The notes under the pieces are model-generated. The model worked only from the letters and a program-made list of their open reading frames with translations. It did no database searches and was not told where the DNA came from. A stretch of DNA of 64,000 nt from Streptomyces rubradiris (GTDB lineage: Bacteria; Actinomycetota; Actinomycetes; Streptomycetales; Streptomycetaceae), in assembly GCF_016860525.1 (NCBI RefSeq), contig NZ_BNEA01000015.1, positions 3,038,001 to 3,102,000 on the forward strand, given 5' to 3'. A program made the position numbers and the translations under genes. Of the stretch, positions 36,272 to 44,217 are shown in pieces. Numbering within the stretch: position 1 is the stretch's first letter; every line of letters begins with the position of its first letter.

Positions 36272-36853
36272 TCACCCGGAGACCTTGATGCCGGCGGAGG
36301 TGAACGTCGGCAGCTGGAAGTCCACTTCGGTCACGTCGGCGGGAGGCGCCGGGAACTGCATGAAGACGGCCAGGGTGGCGCCGGACTTGAGGGTGGTGAA
36401 GCCGGTGGTCGTCAGCGGCCGGCCCTCGGTGTCCCGCAGCACGTAGTACCGCTTCTTGCCCTTCGGGTCGACCAGCGTGGCCCCGCCGAGCGATCTGCCG
36501 TTCTTGATGATCTCGGTCTCGTTGCCGCTCAGCGCGGAGGGGATGACGGCGGTCCGGGCCCCGTCGTTCTTCAGCGTGCCGTTGACCGTGACGAAGCCAC
36601 CCGAGTCGCGTCGGGCGGAGGTGACTTGCAGGAGCAGACCGTCCGACCCGCGCAGTTCGGCGAGCGGCTGCTCGGAGTCGCCCTCCTGGGTGCTCGGTCC
36701 GAGGTCGGCGGTGGTGGCGGCGGACGCCGGTCCGCTCGGTTTTCCGTCCCCGTCGCCGTCTCCCCCGCAGCCGGTCACCCCGACGGCCAGACCGGCCGCA
36801 ACGGTCAAGGCGACCAGCCCTCTGCGGGCCTTCGCGGTGAACCGCATGCTCAT
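36272..36853 (-). CDS. Lipoprotein of the Tad operon
   Basis: 193 residues. A basic start (MRFTAKARR), a hydrophobic stretch and a lipobox (AVGVTGC near residue 25) are followed by a flexible Gly/Asp/Ser region. The C-terminal Ig-like beta domain resembles DUF4352-type folds (LLLQVTSARRDSGGFVTVNGTLKNDGARTAVIPSALSG). Start chosen at ATG 36853, eight bases after AAGGAAG; an ATG at 36874 that overlaps the upstream stop would also be in frame. Function unknown; surface-anchored partner of the pilus is inferred. Confidence 0.75.
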   Translation of the reverse strand: MSMRFTAKARRGLVALTVAAGLAVGVTGCGGDGDGDGKPSGPASAATTADLGPSTQEGDSEQPLAELRGSDGLLLQVTSARRDSGGFVTVNGTLKNDGARTAVIPSALSGNETEIIKNGRSLGGATLVDPKGKKRYYVLRDTEGRPLTTTGFTTLKSGATLAVFMQFPAPPADVTEVDFQLPTFTSAGIKVSG

Positions 36854-36870
36854 CACTGTCGCTTCCTTCG

Positions 36871-37587
36871 TCATCGGTCGTTCGCCGGGGAGTCGGCCAG
36901 GTGGACGTCGAAGAGGTCCTCGGGCCCCGGCAGGTCCGTGGTGTCGTCGGGCTGGGGGTGCCAGACCTTGTCCTCGCAGGTGAGCGGGGGCAGCGGGGAG
37001 TCGTCGGGCGCGGGCGGCTCCTGCCCGTCCCCGGGCGGCGGGGAACCCTCTCCGGGTGGCGGGGAGCCCCCTCCGGGCGGCGCGGAGCCCTCTCCGGGTG
37101 GCGCCGTCGGCTCCCCGGGCGGCCCGGGCCGTGTCTCGGGCGGCGTGCAGAGCGGTTCTATGACGGCCCTGGCGTGCGCCGTGGCGTGCACGTTCTCGGT
37201 GCCGGGTACGACGGAGTCGCCCACGGACTTGTTCGTCCGGGCGTCGACCACATAGCTCAGCGGCGCGTCGAACGCGCAGCGCACCGCCGCGTCGTTCAGC
37301 GCGGCGAGCTGGTCGGCGCGCCAGCAGGAATCCCCGGCGCCCGCCCCCTCGAAGATGGCCCGCCAGCTCGCCGGGTCGTCCAGGTTCTCCCGCCACAGGT
37401 CCGCCAGCTGGTCGCGGGTCTCCTGCGCCGCCGCCAGGGCCGCCGCGTCCGCCGCGGTCTGGGCGCCGCCGCGGTTCACGGCCGCCTGGCCGACCGCGAG
37501 GTACGCCAACGCGAGAAAGAGCAGGCCCGCCACCACCGTCAGGTAGATGGGGAAGGCCTGCCCCGTGTCGTGCCGTGCGCGGATCAG
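36871..37587 (-). CDS. TadG/TadE-like pilus protein with Pro-rich tail (non-canonical start)
   Basis: About 238 residues. It begins LIRARHDTGQAFPIYLTVVAGLLFLALAYLAVGQAAVNRGGAQTAADAAALAAAQETRDQL, a TadG/pseudopilin-like N-terminus with TM helix and the short GQAF processing region. An extracellular domain and a long (PPGEGS)n tail follow. No ATG/GTG/TTG exists near the N-terminus in this frame; the only plausible start is CTG at 37585-37587, overlapping the pilin stop (CTGA). Alternatively ribosomes re-initiate from the pilin stop. Confidence 0.75.
   Translation of the reverse strand: MIRARHDTGQAFPIYLTVVAGLLFLALAYLAVGQAAVNRGGAQTAADAAALAAAQETRDQLADLWRENLDDPASWRAIFEGAGAGDSCWRADQLAALNDAAVRCAFDAPLSYVVDARTNKSVGDSVVPGTENVHATAHARAVIEPLCTPPETRPGPPGEPTAPPGEGSAPPGGGSPPPGEGSPPPGDGQEPPAPDDSPLPPLTCEDKVWHPQPDDTTDLPGPEDLFDVHLADSPANDR
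37026..37130 (-). repeat. GC-rich repeats coding (PPGEGS/PPGGGS)n in the TadG-like protein
   Basis: Five or six imperfect 18-27 base units encode Pro-Pro-Gly-Glu-Gly-Ser variants in the Pro-rich tail, probably a wall-spanning linker. Confidence 0.7.
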
Positions 37588-37781
37588 CCGCCGGTGACCT
37601 CGGCGATCTTGTTGGTGATCGCGTCGTAGATCGACTGGCCGATGCTCGTGCCGGTGATCGCCAGGACGATCGCGACGACCACCGCGATGATGCCGAGGTA
37701 CTCCACCGCGGTCTGTCCCCTGTCGCCGCGCGCGGCCCGGGATCGCAGATACGCGACGGTGGTGCGGAACCATTTGCTCAC
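37584..37781 (-). CDS. Flp/Fap-type pilin subunit
   Basis: 65 residues. The type IVb pilin motif is exact: DRGQTAVEYLGIIAVVVAIVLAI, where prepilin peptidase cuts between Gly and Gln and Glu5/Tyr6 follow. A single hydrophobic helix and a short tail (TSIGQSIYDAITNKIAEVTGG) complete it. It is the main structural subunit of the Tad pilus. GTG 37781, preceded by GGAGGGGAAG. No prepilin peptidase (TadV) gene is in the window. Confidence 0.9.
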   Translation of the reverse strand: MSKWFRTTVAYLRSRAARGDRGQTAVEYLGIIAVVVAIVLAITGTSIGQSIYDAITNKIAEVTGG

Positions 37782-37894
37782 GGTCTTCCCCTCCAGCTTC
37801 GCCTCCGGTCCGGGCACCGTACGGCCGGTCGCTCCCGCCCCCGAAGGGCCCCAGGGCCCAGCCGCGGACCCATTCGCTCCGCCGCACCGCCATC

Positions 37895-38659
37895 TCACGC
37901 CACCCCCAGCCACTTGGCGGTCGCCTGGGACCTGGTGGTGCTGTGGAGCTTGGCGAAGATGTGGTTGATGTGGTTCTTGACCGTCTTCTCGGTGATGAAG
38001 CAGGCGGCGGCGATCTGCTGGTTGGTCATGCCGGACGCGATGAGGTCCATGATCTCCGCCTCCCTCTCACTCAGCCGGAACCGCGAGCGGAACGACTGTC
38101 CCACAGGTGATTGCAATTGCGAAAGAGCCTGGGGGTTGGAAATCGCCGATTCCTCAGGGGAGTTGGGCTCGGAATGTGCAGACGCATCGGACCGGAGCAC
38201 TGTCAGCAACGCCCTGGTCGCTCCGGGCGTCACCTGCGGGCGCCCCTCCCGTACGTCCCGCACCGCCCGTACCAGCTGCTCCGTCGTGAACTCGCCGTGC
38301 ACCAGGTATCCGCCCGCCCCCAGCCGCAGCGCCTCCCGTACGGTCTGCGTCTCGTGGCTGTAGGTGAGCATCATGACGGGGGCCAGCCGCACCAGGTGGG
38401 GCAGCGCCGAGATCCCGTCCACGCCGGGCATGCGGACGTCGAGCAGGATGACGTCCGGCCGGTGCCGCAGCGCCGCCTCGTACGCCTCCCGGCCGTCCCG
38501 CGCCTCGGCCACCACCGTGGTCCCGGAGCCGTCCGAGAGCAGGGCCGCGAGGCCGGCCCGGACCACGGGGTTGTCGTCGGCGATCAGCAGCCGCAGCGGC
38601 GGGGCGGCCGGGGCCGGCGGCGGGAAGCCGGGCCGGGACGTGCTGGGCAAGGGCCGCAT
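37895..38659 (-). CDS. NarL/LuxR-type response regulator
   Basis: 254 residues. Receiver domain with LLIADDNPVVRAGLAALL, phosphoacceptor Asp74 in VILLDVRMPG and Thr/Lys positions (MMLTYSHE). The C-terminal GerE/LuxR HTH reads RLSEREAEIMDLIASGMTNQQIAAACFITEKTVKNHINHIFAKL. Twelve bases after the kinase gene. It lies within the Tad operon and probably senses a signal for pilus production. Confidence 0.95.
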   Translation of the reverse strand: MRPLPSTSRPGFPPPAPAAPPLRLLIADDNPVVRAGLAALLSDGSGTTVVAEARDGREAYEAALRHRPDVILLDVRMPGVDGISALPHLVRLAPVMMLTYSHETQTVREALRLGAGGYLVHGEFTTEQLVRAVRDVREGRPQVTPGATRALLTVLRSDASAHSEPNSPEESAISNPQALSQLQSPVGQSFRSRFRLSEREAEIMDLIASGMTNQQIAAACFITEKTVKNHINHIFAKLHSTTRSQATAKWLGVA

Positions 38660-38670
38660 GGTGCCTCCTC

Positions 38671-40227
38671 TCAGGGGGTGACGGGGGTCCGGGGCGCGGG
38701 CCGGGGCAGGGGGATGTCCAGGCGTACCTCCGTGCCCCGGTCGTGCGTGCCCCTGCCGATCCGGATGCGGGCGCCCGCCTGCGCGGCCCGCTCGACCATG
38801 CCGAGCAGCCCGAAGTGCCCCTGGTCGCGCAGCCGTTCCAAGGTGGTGCCGGGAGGCAGGCCGGTGCCGTCGTCGTGGATCGCGAGGCCGAGCAGGTGTC
38901 CGTCGAGCGTCGCCCGTACGTCCACCCGATCGGCGGACGCGTGGCGGTGGGCGTTCTCCAGGGCCTCGGTGGCGATGGCGAGGACGTGCCGGGCCACGGG
39001 CGGCGGCAGGGGCGGGAAGGGGGCGGGGTGGTCCGCCGGCCAGTGGCAGGTGACCTTCAGGCCGGTGCGCCGGGCGAACTCCTGGGCGCGGTGGGCCAGA
39101 AGTCGCCAGAACGGGATCTCCTCCGGCGCCCGCACCGGGTCCCGGCGCAGGTCGGCCAGCAGTTCCCGGGACTCCGCCGCCGCCCGGCGCGCCGAGCGGG
39201 ACACCAGTTCCGCCTGCTGCCGGATGCGGGCGGGGTCCGGTGCGCCGGCCGACGCGGTCGCCGCCAGTCCGTCGGCGGCGAGGGCCACGCCGTACAGGGT
39301 CTTGGCCACGGAGTCGTGCATCTCCCTGGCCAGCCGGGCGCGTTCGGCGCTCACCGCCTCCGCCGCCGCGAGCCGGGCCCGCGCCGTGGTCAGGGCCTCG
39401 GTGGCGGCGCCGAAGCGGAGCATCAGGTTGCGCAGGGTCGAGCCCATGGCGCCCGCGACGACGCACAGGCCGGGCAGCAGCAGGGCCTCGGCGACGGGCT
39501 CGGGCCGGCCGGCCCTCAGGGTGGTGTGGACCAGGAGCAGGATCAGGGCTTGCAGCGAGGCGAAGCAGGCCGCACCGCGCCAGCTGTAGACCAGGCCGGC
39601 CAGCAGCGGGGTGCAGACGCTGACATAGGCGAGGGTGGTGTCCGGGCCTGCCGAGACCAGGAGGAAGGAGCCGAAGAGGGTGTCGGCGGCCAGCAGGCTG
39701 GGGTGGCGCAGCAGCAGGGGGCCGAAGCGCTCCCAGTCGCGGAAGAGGACGTAGGACACCATGACGGTGACGACCACGGCCGCGCCGGCCAGGCGGACGC
39801 CCAGGCCAGGGGCCGCGTTGAGCAGGGCGGCGGGTGCCGCTACGACGATCATGGCGAGCCGGAACCCGAAGACCTGTCGGCACATCGCCTGAAGGGCGCT
39901 GACCTGGAGCTTCTCGGAGGGCTCGGCCGACGGAACGCTCGGGTGCGCCGCCCGCCGCGGCCGGACCGGGTGACGTTTGAGTCTGAAGAGGCCGGAAAGG
40001 CCGCTGCCCCCGGGACGCCCCGGCCGCGCCCCAAAGGCTCCGGCACCAAGATCCCCCGGCCGCCCCTCGGACGCACCGGCACCGGGACCTCCCGGCCGCC
40101 CCTCAGCGCCTTCGACACCAGCACAACCTGACCGTTCCCGGCGGTGGCCGCCGCCCGTGCCTCGTAACCGCTCCAGTAAGCGCGCCCCCCTGCCCGCCAC
40201 CCCCATCGTCGTCACGTCCGTCCTCAC
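38671..40227 (-). CDS. Two-component sensor histidine kinase (NarL-partner type)
   Basis: 518 residues from GTG 40227 (overlapping the TadC stop, GTGA) or a few less from GTG 40215 or ATG 40206. The N-terminal ~105 residues are Gly/Pro/Arg-rich repeats without homology. Then five or six TM helices (FRLAMIVVAAPAALL, AGAAVVVTVMVSYVLF, LLAADTLFGSFLLVSAG, ACFASLQALILLLVH, LLLPGLCVVAGAM). HisKA_3 has the phospho-His in LAREMHDSVAKTLYG. HATPase N-box is EALENAHRHASADRV and G-box DDGTGLPPG. It phosphorylates the regulator encoded next. Confidence 0.9.
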   Translation of the reverse strand: MRTDVTTMGVAGRGARLLERLRGTGGGHRRERSGCAGVEGAEGRPGGPGAGASEGRPGDLGAGAFGARPGRPGGSGLSGLFRLKRHPVRPRRAAHPSVPSAEPSEKLQVSALQAMCRQVFGFRLAMIVVAAPAALLNAAPGLGVRLAGAAVVVTVMVSYVLFRDWERFGPLLLRHPSLLAADTLFGSFLLVSAGPDTTLAYVSVCTPLLAGLVYSWRGAACFASLQALILLLVHTTLRAGRPEPVAEALLLPGLCVVAGAMGSTLRNLMLRFGAATEALTTARARLAAAEAVSAERARLAREMHDSVAKTLYGVALAADGLAATASAGAPDPARIRQQAELVSRSARRAAAESRELLADLRRDPVRAPEEIPFWRLLAHRAQEFARRTGLKVTCHWPADHPAPFPPLPPPVARHVLAIATEALENAHRHASADRVDVRATLDGHLLGLAIHDDGTGLPPGTTLERLRDQGHFGLLGMVERAAQAGARIRIGRGTHDRGTEVRLDIPLPRPAPRTPVTP

Positions 40228-41111
40228 TTCCCGGTGAGCGAGCCGAAGTCGACGCCGGAGCCGAGCAGCAGGCCCGCGCCCAGCAGCAGCATCGTCGCCG
40301 GGACCATGAACGTGGTGATCATCAGCGTGGCCTTGGGCACCGCCCGCGCGGCCTTGCGGCGGGCGTTCTGCGCGTCCGTGCGGCGCATGTCCTTGGCCAG
40401 GGAGACCAGGGTGTCCACGATGGGCGCGCCCAGCTCCTCGCCCTGCTGCAACGCCGTCACGAACATCGCCACCTGCTCGGAGTCGTTGCGCCGGCGCAGC
40501 TCGGCGAAGGCCTGGCGGCGGCTCATGCCGAGGTCCATCTGACGCAGGGTGATGCGCAGTTCGTCCGCCCAGGGGCCCTCGTAGCGGGTGGCGACCCGGT
40601 CCAGGGCCTGACGGAAGCCGAGGCCCGCGCTGACCACCACGGCCAGCACGTCCAGGAAGTCGGGCAGGGTGCGTTCGATGACGTGTCTGCGGACCCGGAT
40701 CGCCGACCAGAGGCCGACCTCGGTCCACAGCGCCCCGAAGGCCAGCAGGAGCAGCGCCACGAACCACTGGCCGCGCAGCAGGAAGACCAGGAAGCCGACG
40801 CCGCCCAGCACGCCGTAGACCGCCCGGCGGGCCGCGTAGCGGTCGATGGTCAGGCCGCCGGGGTTGCCCGCGAGGTCGATCCTGCGGCGGTAGCGGGCGA
40901 CCAGTCGCGGGCCCATCAGGCGCAGCACCAGCGGTGCCCAGCGCATGCCGAGGCGGTCGACGACCGAGCCGACCACGCCGGTGCGGGTGGCGCCGACCTC
41001 CAGGGCGACGGCGAGGTCGGCGGGGAGCCGGGCGTCCGCGCGGTACATGCGCAGGCCGGCGAAGACGCCCCAGACGCCGGCGCCCGTCAGCAGGGCGAGC
41101 AGGAACTCCAC
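40224..41111 (-). CDS. tadC: TadC-like pilus assembly inner-membrane protein
   Basis: 295 residues, T2SSF/GspF domain: PDFLDVLAVVVSAGLGFRQALDRVATRYEGPWADELRITLRQMDLGMSRRQAFAELRRRN, with flanking TM helices (FLVFLLRGQWFVALLLLAFGAL; LMITTFMVPATMLLLGAGLLL). Forms the membrane platform with TadB for the ATPase TadA. GTG start, 12 bases after tadB. Confidence 0.92.
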   Translation of the reverse strand: MEFLLALLTGAGVWGVFAGLRMYRADARLPADLAVALEVGATRTGVVGSVVDRLGMRWAPLVLRLMGPRLVARYRRRIDLAGNPGGLTIDRYAARRAVYGVLGGVGFLVFLLRGQWFVALLLLAFGALWTEVGLWSAIRVRRHVIERTLPDFLDVLAVVVSAGLGFRQALDRVATRYEGPWADELRITLRQMDLGMSRRQAFAELRRRNDSEQVAMFVTALQQGEELGAPIVDTLVSLAKDMRRTDAQNARRKAARAVPKATLMITTFMVPATMLLLGAGLLLGSGVDFGSLTGK

Positions 41112-41123
41112 GGGTCACCTCCC

Positions 41124-42068
41124 TCAGACGTCGATCCGGCTGAGCCGGCGGATCAGGACGAAGCCGACGGCGTACATGACGAACGCGACGAGCACGCACG
41201 CCTGGCCCACGGGGGAGCCGGTCATGCGGTCGAGCGCGCCGTCCTTGACGCCGTTCATCAGGAACAACGCGCCGACCCCGAGAACGGGTACGGCGTACGA
41301 GGTCATGGTCACCTGGGAGAGCTGGGTGCGGATCTCGCGCCGGGTCTCCTTGCGCTCCTCCAGCGTCTCGGTCAGGTTGCGCAGCGCCGAGACCACCTGT
41401 CCGCCCGCCCGGTTGGACAGCACCAGCGTGGTGACCAGGACGACCAGTTCCCGGGAGGGCAGCCGGTCGGCCAGCTCGCCGAGGGCGTCCTCCATGGAGT
41501 GGCCGATGGCCAACTGGTCGGCGACCTTGGCCAGTTCCTCGCCGGCCGGGGCCTCCAGCTCCTCCGCGGCCATGCCGATCGCGGTGCGCAGGGCGAGGCC
41601 GGCATGGGTGGCGTTGGCCAGGATGCGGGCCAGCTCGGGGAGTTGGCCGATAAAGCGTTCGATCCGCTTCTGCCGCTGCCAGTTGAGGAACTGCAGGGCC
41701 GCGCCGACGCCGAGGAGTCCGGCGAGCGGGCCGAAGAACGGCGCCAGGGTGGCCTGGCCGATCAGCCACAGCGCGGCGACGGCGGCGAGCATGGCGGCGA
41801 AGAACTCGCCGGGGGTGACGCTCAGGCCGGTGGCCGCCAGGCGCCGCTCCAGCCAGCGGCCGAAGCGGGTGCGGCGCAGCCGCCGGTCCAGGGCGGCGAA
41901 GCGGCGTACGCGGCCGGTCGCGGCGGGCGCTCCGGTGTGCGCGAGGCGGTCGACGAGGGCGGCGCGCCGGGCCCGGCCGGAGGCGTAGGCGTGCACGCCG
42001 GCCACGGCCAGGACGCAGGCCAGCAGGGTCGCGCCGGTGGCGAGCTGGGCGAGGGTGCTCGGTGACAT
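41124..42068 (-). CDS. tadB: TadB-like pilus assembly inner-membrane protein
   Basis: 314 residues, second T2SSF domain: QLPELARILANATHAGLALRTAIGMAAEELEAPAGEELAKVADQLAIGHSMEDALGELADRLPSRELVVLVTTLVLSNRAGGQVVSALRNLTETLEER. Four TM helices flank it. ATG starts 10 bases after the tadA stop. Confidence 0.92.
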   Translation of the reverse strand: MSPSTLAQLATGATLLACVLAVAGVHAYASGRARRAALVDRLAHTGAPAATGRVRRFAALDRRLRRTRFGRWLERRLAATGLSVTPGEFFAAMLAAVAALWLIGQATLAPFFGPLAGLLGVGAALQFLNWQRQKRIERFIGQLPELARILANATHAGLALRTAIGMAAEELEAPAGEELAKVADQLAIGHSMEDALGELADRLPSRELVVLVTTLVLSNRAGGQVVSALRNLTETLEERKETRREIRTQLSQVTMTSYAVPVLGVGALFLMNGVKDGALDRMTGSPVGQACVLVAFVMYAVGFVLIRRLSRIDV

Positions 42069-42078
42069 GGTGGGGGTC

Positions 42079-43416
42079 CTACCTGGCTTCTCGGGTGGCG
42101 AGCTGGTCGGCGGAGCGGGCCACGCCGAAGGCCTGCGGGACGGGCTGGCTCGCCATGTAGAGGCGGTCGGCGGTGCGGCGCGGGAGCGGGAAGTGCCGGA
42201 AGGCGCCGTGCACCCGGCCGTCCGGGGTCATCGGACGGGCCTCGAAGCGGGCGGCGGTGGCCAGCCGGTACGGCTCCCCGCCGTGGCTGTCGAGCAGCGC
42301 GATCTCGGTGATGCGGCGGGCGCCGTCGGCGAACCGGGTGAGCTGGACGAGGACGTCGACGGCGCTGTTGATCTGGTCGTGCAGGGCGACGAAGGGGACC
42401 TCGACGTCGGACATCGAGGCGAGGGTCTGGAGCCGGGTGAGGGCGTCCTCGGCGCTGTTGGCGTGCACGGTGGCCAGTGAGCCGTCGTGGCCGGTGGACA
42501 TGGCCTGGAGCATGTCCAGGGACTCGCCGCCGCGGACCTCGCCGACCACGATCCGGTCGGGCCGCATGCGCAGCGAGTTGCGGACCAGGTCGCGGATGGT
42601 GACCTGGCCCTTGCCCTCGACGTTCGGCGGGCGGGACTCCAGGCGGACCACATGGCTCTGCTGGAGCTGGAGTTCGGCGGAGTCCTCGATGGTGATGATG
42701 CGTTCGTGCGGCGGGATCAGCCCGGACAGGGCGTTCAGCAGGGTGGTCTTGCCGGTGCCGGTGGCGCCCGAGACGATGATGTTGAACTTGGCCTGCACCA
42801 GGCCGGCCAGCAGGTACACCATGTGCTCGTCCAGCGAGCCGAAGCCGATCAGCTCCTGGAGGGTGAAGGAGCGCGGGAAGCGGCGGATGGTGAGCACCGG
42901 GCCGGTCAGGGACAGCGGCGGGATGATGACGTTGACCCGCTCGCCGGAGGGCAGCCGGGCGTCCACCATCGGGTTGGACTCGTCCACGCGGCGGTTGACC
43001 GTGGACACGATCCGCTCGATGGTCTGCATCAGCTGGTCGGCGGAGACGAACCGCAGGGGCAGCTGTTCGACCCGGCCGCCGCGCTCCACGAAGATCGCGT
43101 CGGGGCCGTTGACCATGATCTCGGTGACGGACGCGTCCTCCAGGAGGGGTTCCAGGATGCCGAGGCCCAGCGCCTCGTCCACCACCCGGCGGATCAGCTG
43201 GGCCCGTTCGACCGTGGACAAGACCGGTCCCTCGCGGCTGATGATGTGCCCGAGCACCCGCTCCAGGCGCGCCCGGCGTTCGGCGGCGGCCAGCGCGCTC
43301 ATCTCCGCGAGGTCGATCTCCTCCAGCAGCTTGGCCCGGTAGGAGGCGACCAGGCGTCCGTCCTCGCCCCGGCTGCCGTGCTCCTCCGGAGCGCTGATGC
43401 GTGCCCGCAGGCTCAT
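42079..43416 (-). CDS. tadA: TadA secretion ATPase
   Basis: 445 residues, type II/IV secretion ATPase of the CpaF/TadA group. N-terminal helical region, ASVTEIMVNGPDAIFVERGGR, then Walker A GATGTGKT (217-224), Asp box ITIEDSAELQL, RPPNVEGKGQVTIRDLVRNSLRMRPDRIVVGEVRGGE (Walker B/His boxes) and STGHDGSLATVHANS. Powers pilin extrusion at the cytoplasmic membrane. ATG after AAAAGGAGG. Confidence 0.95.
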   Translation of the reverse strand: MSLRARISAPEEHGSRGEDGRLVASYRAKLLEEIDLAEMSALAAAERRARLERVLGHIISREGPVLSTVERAQLIRRVVDEALGLGILEPLLEDASVTEIMVNGPDAIFVERGGRVEQLPLRFVSADQLMQTIERIVSTVNRRVDESNPMVDARLPSGERVNVIIPPLSLTGPVLTIRRFPRSFTLQELIGFGSLDEHMVYLLAGLVQAKFNIIVSGATGTGKTTLLNALSGLIPPHERIITIEDSAELQLQQSHVVRLESRPPNVEGKGQVTIRDLVRNSLRMRPDRIVVGEVRGGESLDMLQAMSTGHDGSLATVHANSAEDALTRLQTLASMSDVEVPFVALHDQINSAVDVLVQLTRFADGARRITEIALLDSHGGEPYRLATAARFEARPMTPDGRVHGAFRHFPLPRRTADRLYMASQPVPQAFGVARSADQLATREAR

Positions 43417-43436
43417 GGGTCTGTCGCCTCCTTTTG

Positions 43437-43823
43437 TCAGTGGTCGAGCGGCATGGTCGCGGACTTGGTGGCATCGCCCAGGTCCCACACGAGGGCGGGG
43501 ATGTGGACGGTGGCGGTGACGGTCACCGTGTCGTCGCCCTCGGCGGCCGAGCAGGACACGTCCAGCACGCCGCTCACCGCGTCGGCGCAGGCCCGGGCGT
43601 AGGACTGGTCCAGGGCCGCGGCCCGGGCCCCGGCCCGGGCCGCCGTGCCGGCCTGTTCGGCGGCGTAGGCGACGGCACCGAGCTGGAGACCGGCCAAGGC
43701 GACGATCAGCAGGACGGGGATGAAACCGAGGTATTCGAGGGCGACCTGGCCCCGGTCACGGGGCCGTCTCCCGGTGTCTGACCGACGGCACGGCATCCCG
43801 GCGGGCGCTCGGCGGTACGGCAT
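43437..43823 (-). CDS. TadE-like minor pilin
   Basis: 128 residues. DRGQVALEYLGFIPVLLIVALAGLQLGAVAYAAEQAGTAARAGARAA is a TadE/pseudopilin N-terminus with a Gly-Gln cleavage site and Glu5-Tyr6. The rest is an exported beta-rich domain with two Cys (ACADAV, DVSCSAAE) that may form a disulfide. One base after the preceding TadE gene. Confidence 0.88.
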   Translation of the reverse strand: MPYRRAPAGMPCRRSDTGRRPRDRGQVALEYLGFIPVLLIVALAGLQLGAVAYAAEQAGTAARAGARAAALDQSYARACADAVSGVLDVSCSAAEGDDTVTVTATVHIPALVWDLGDATKSATMPLDH

Positions 43824-43824
43824 C

Positions 43825-44217
43825 TCAGCGTGTCACCTCCTCCACGGCCCCGGCGTGGCCGTGCACGGTGGCGGGGAAGGAGATCACGCCCGGGAAGAGG
43901 ACCGGGACCTCGACGGAGACGTCGGCGGTGACGTACCCGGAGGTGCTGCACCGCACCGACGCGTCCCCGCGCCACGCCCCCGACAGGTGCCTCAGCCCGG
44001 CCTCGGCGCAGGCGGCCTGCCGGGCGCCGCCCCGGGGTGCCGCCGTGGCGGCCCGCGCCGCCTCGTCGGCGGCGTTCCCGGCGAGCGTGAAGGTGTAGCC
44101 CACCAGCACGGCCTGCCACATCAGCACCAGCGTCAGCAGGATCAGCGGGGTCATGCCGAGCAACTCGACGCTGACCTGTCCCCGGTCCCCGTCCGGTCTT
44201 CTCATGGCGCCGCTCAT
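43825..44217 (-). CDS. TadE-like minor pilin
   Basis: 130 residues with DRGQVSVELLGMTPLILLTLVLMWQAVLVGYTFTLAGNAADEAARAA at the N-terminus and two Cys in the exported part (QAACAEAG, VRCSTSG). Start at ATG 44217 overlaps the cpaE stop (ATGA); ATG 44205 is the alternative. Confidence 0.88.
   Translation of the reverse strand: MSGAMRRPDGDRGQVSVELLGMTPLILLTLVLMWQAVLVGYTFTLAGNAADEAARAATAAPRGGARQAACAEAGLRHLSGAWRGDASVRCSTSGYVTADVSVEVPVLFPGVISFPATVHGHAGAVEEVTR

Noticed and set aside
40228..41769. Very long frame continuing upstream from the histidine kinase through the tadC/tadB region
   Set aside because: It runs in the wrong frame across clear TadB/TadC coding sequence and has shadow composition.
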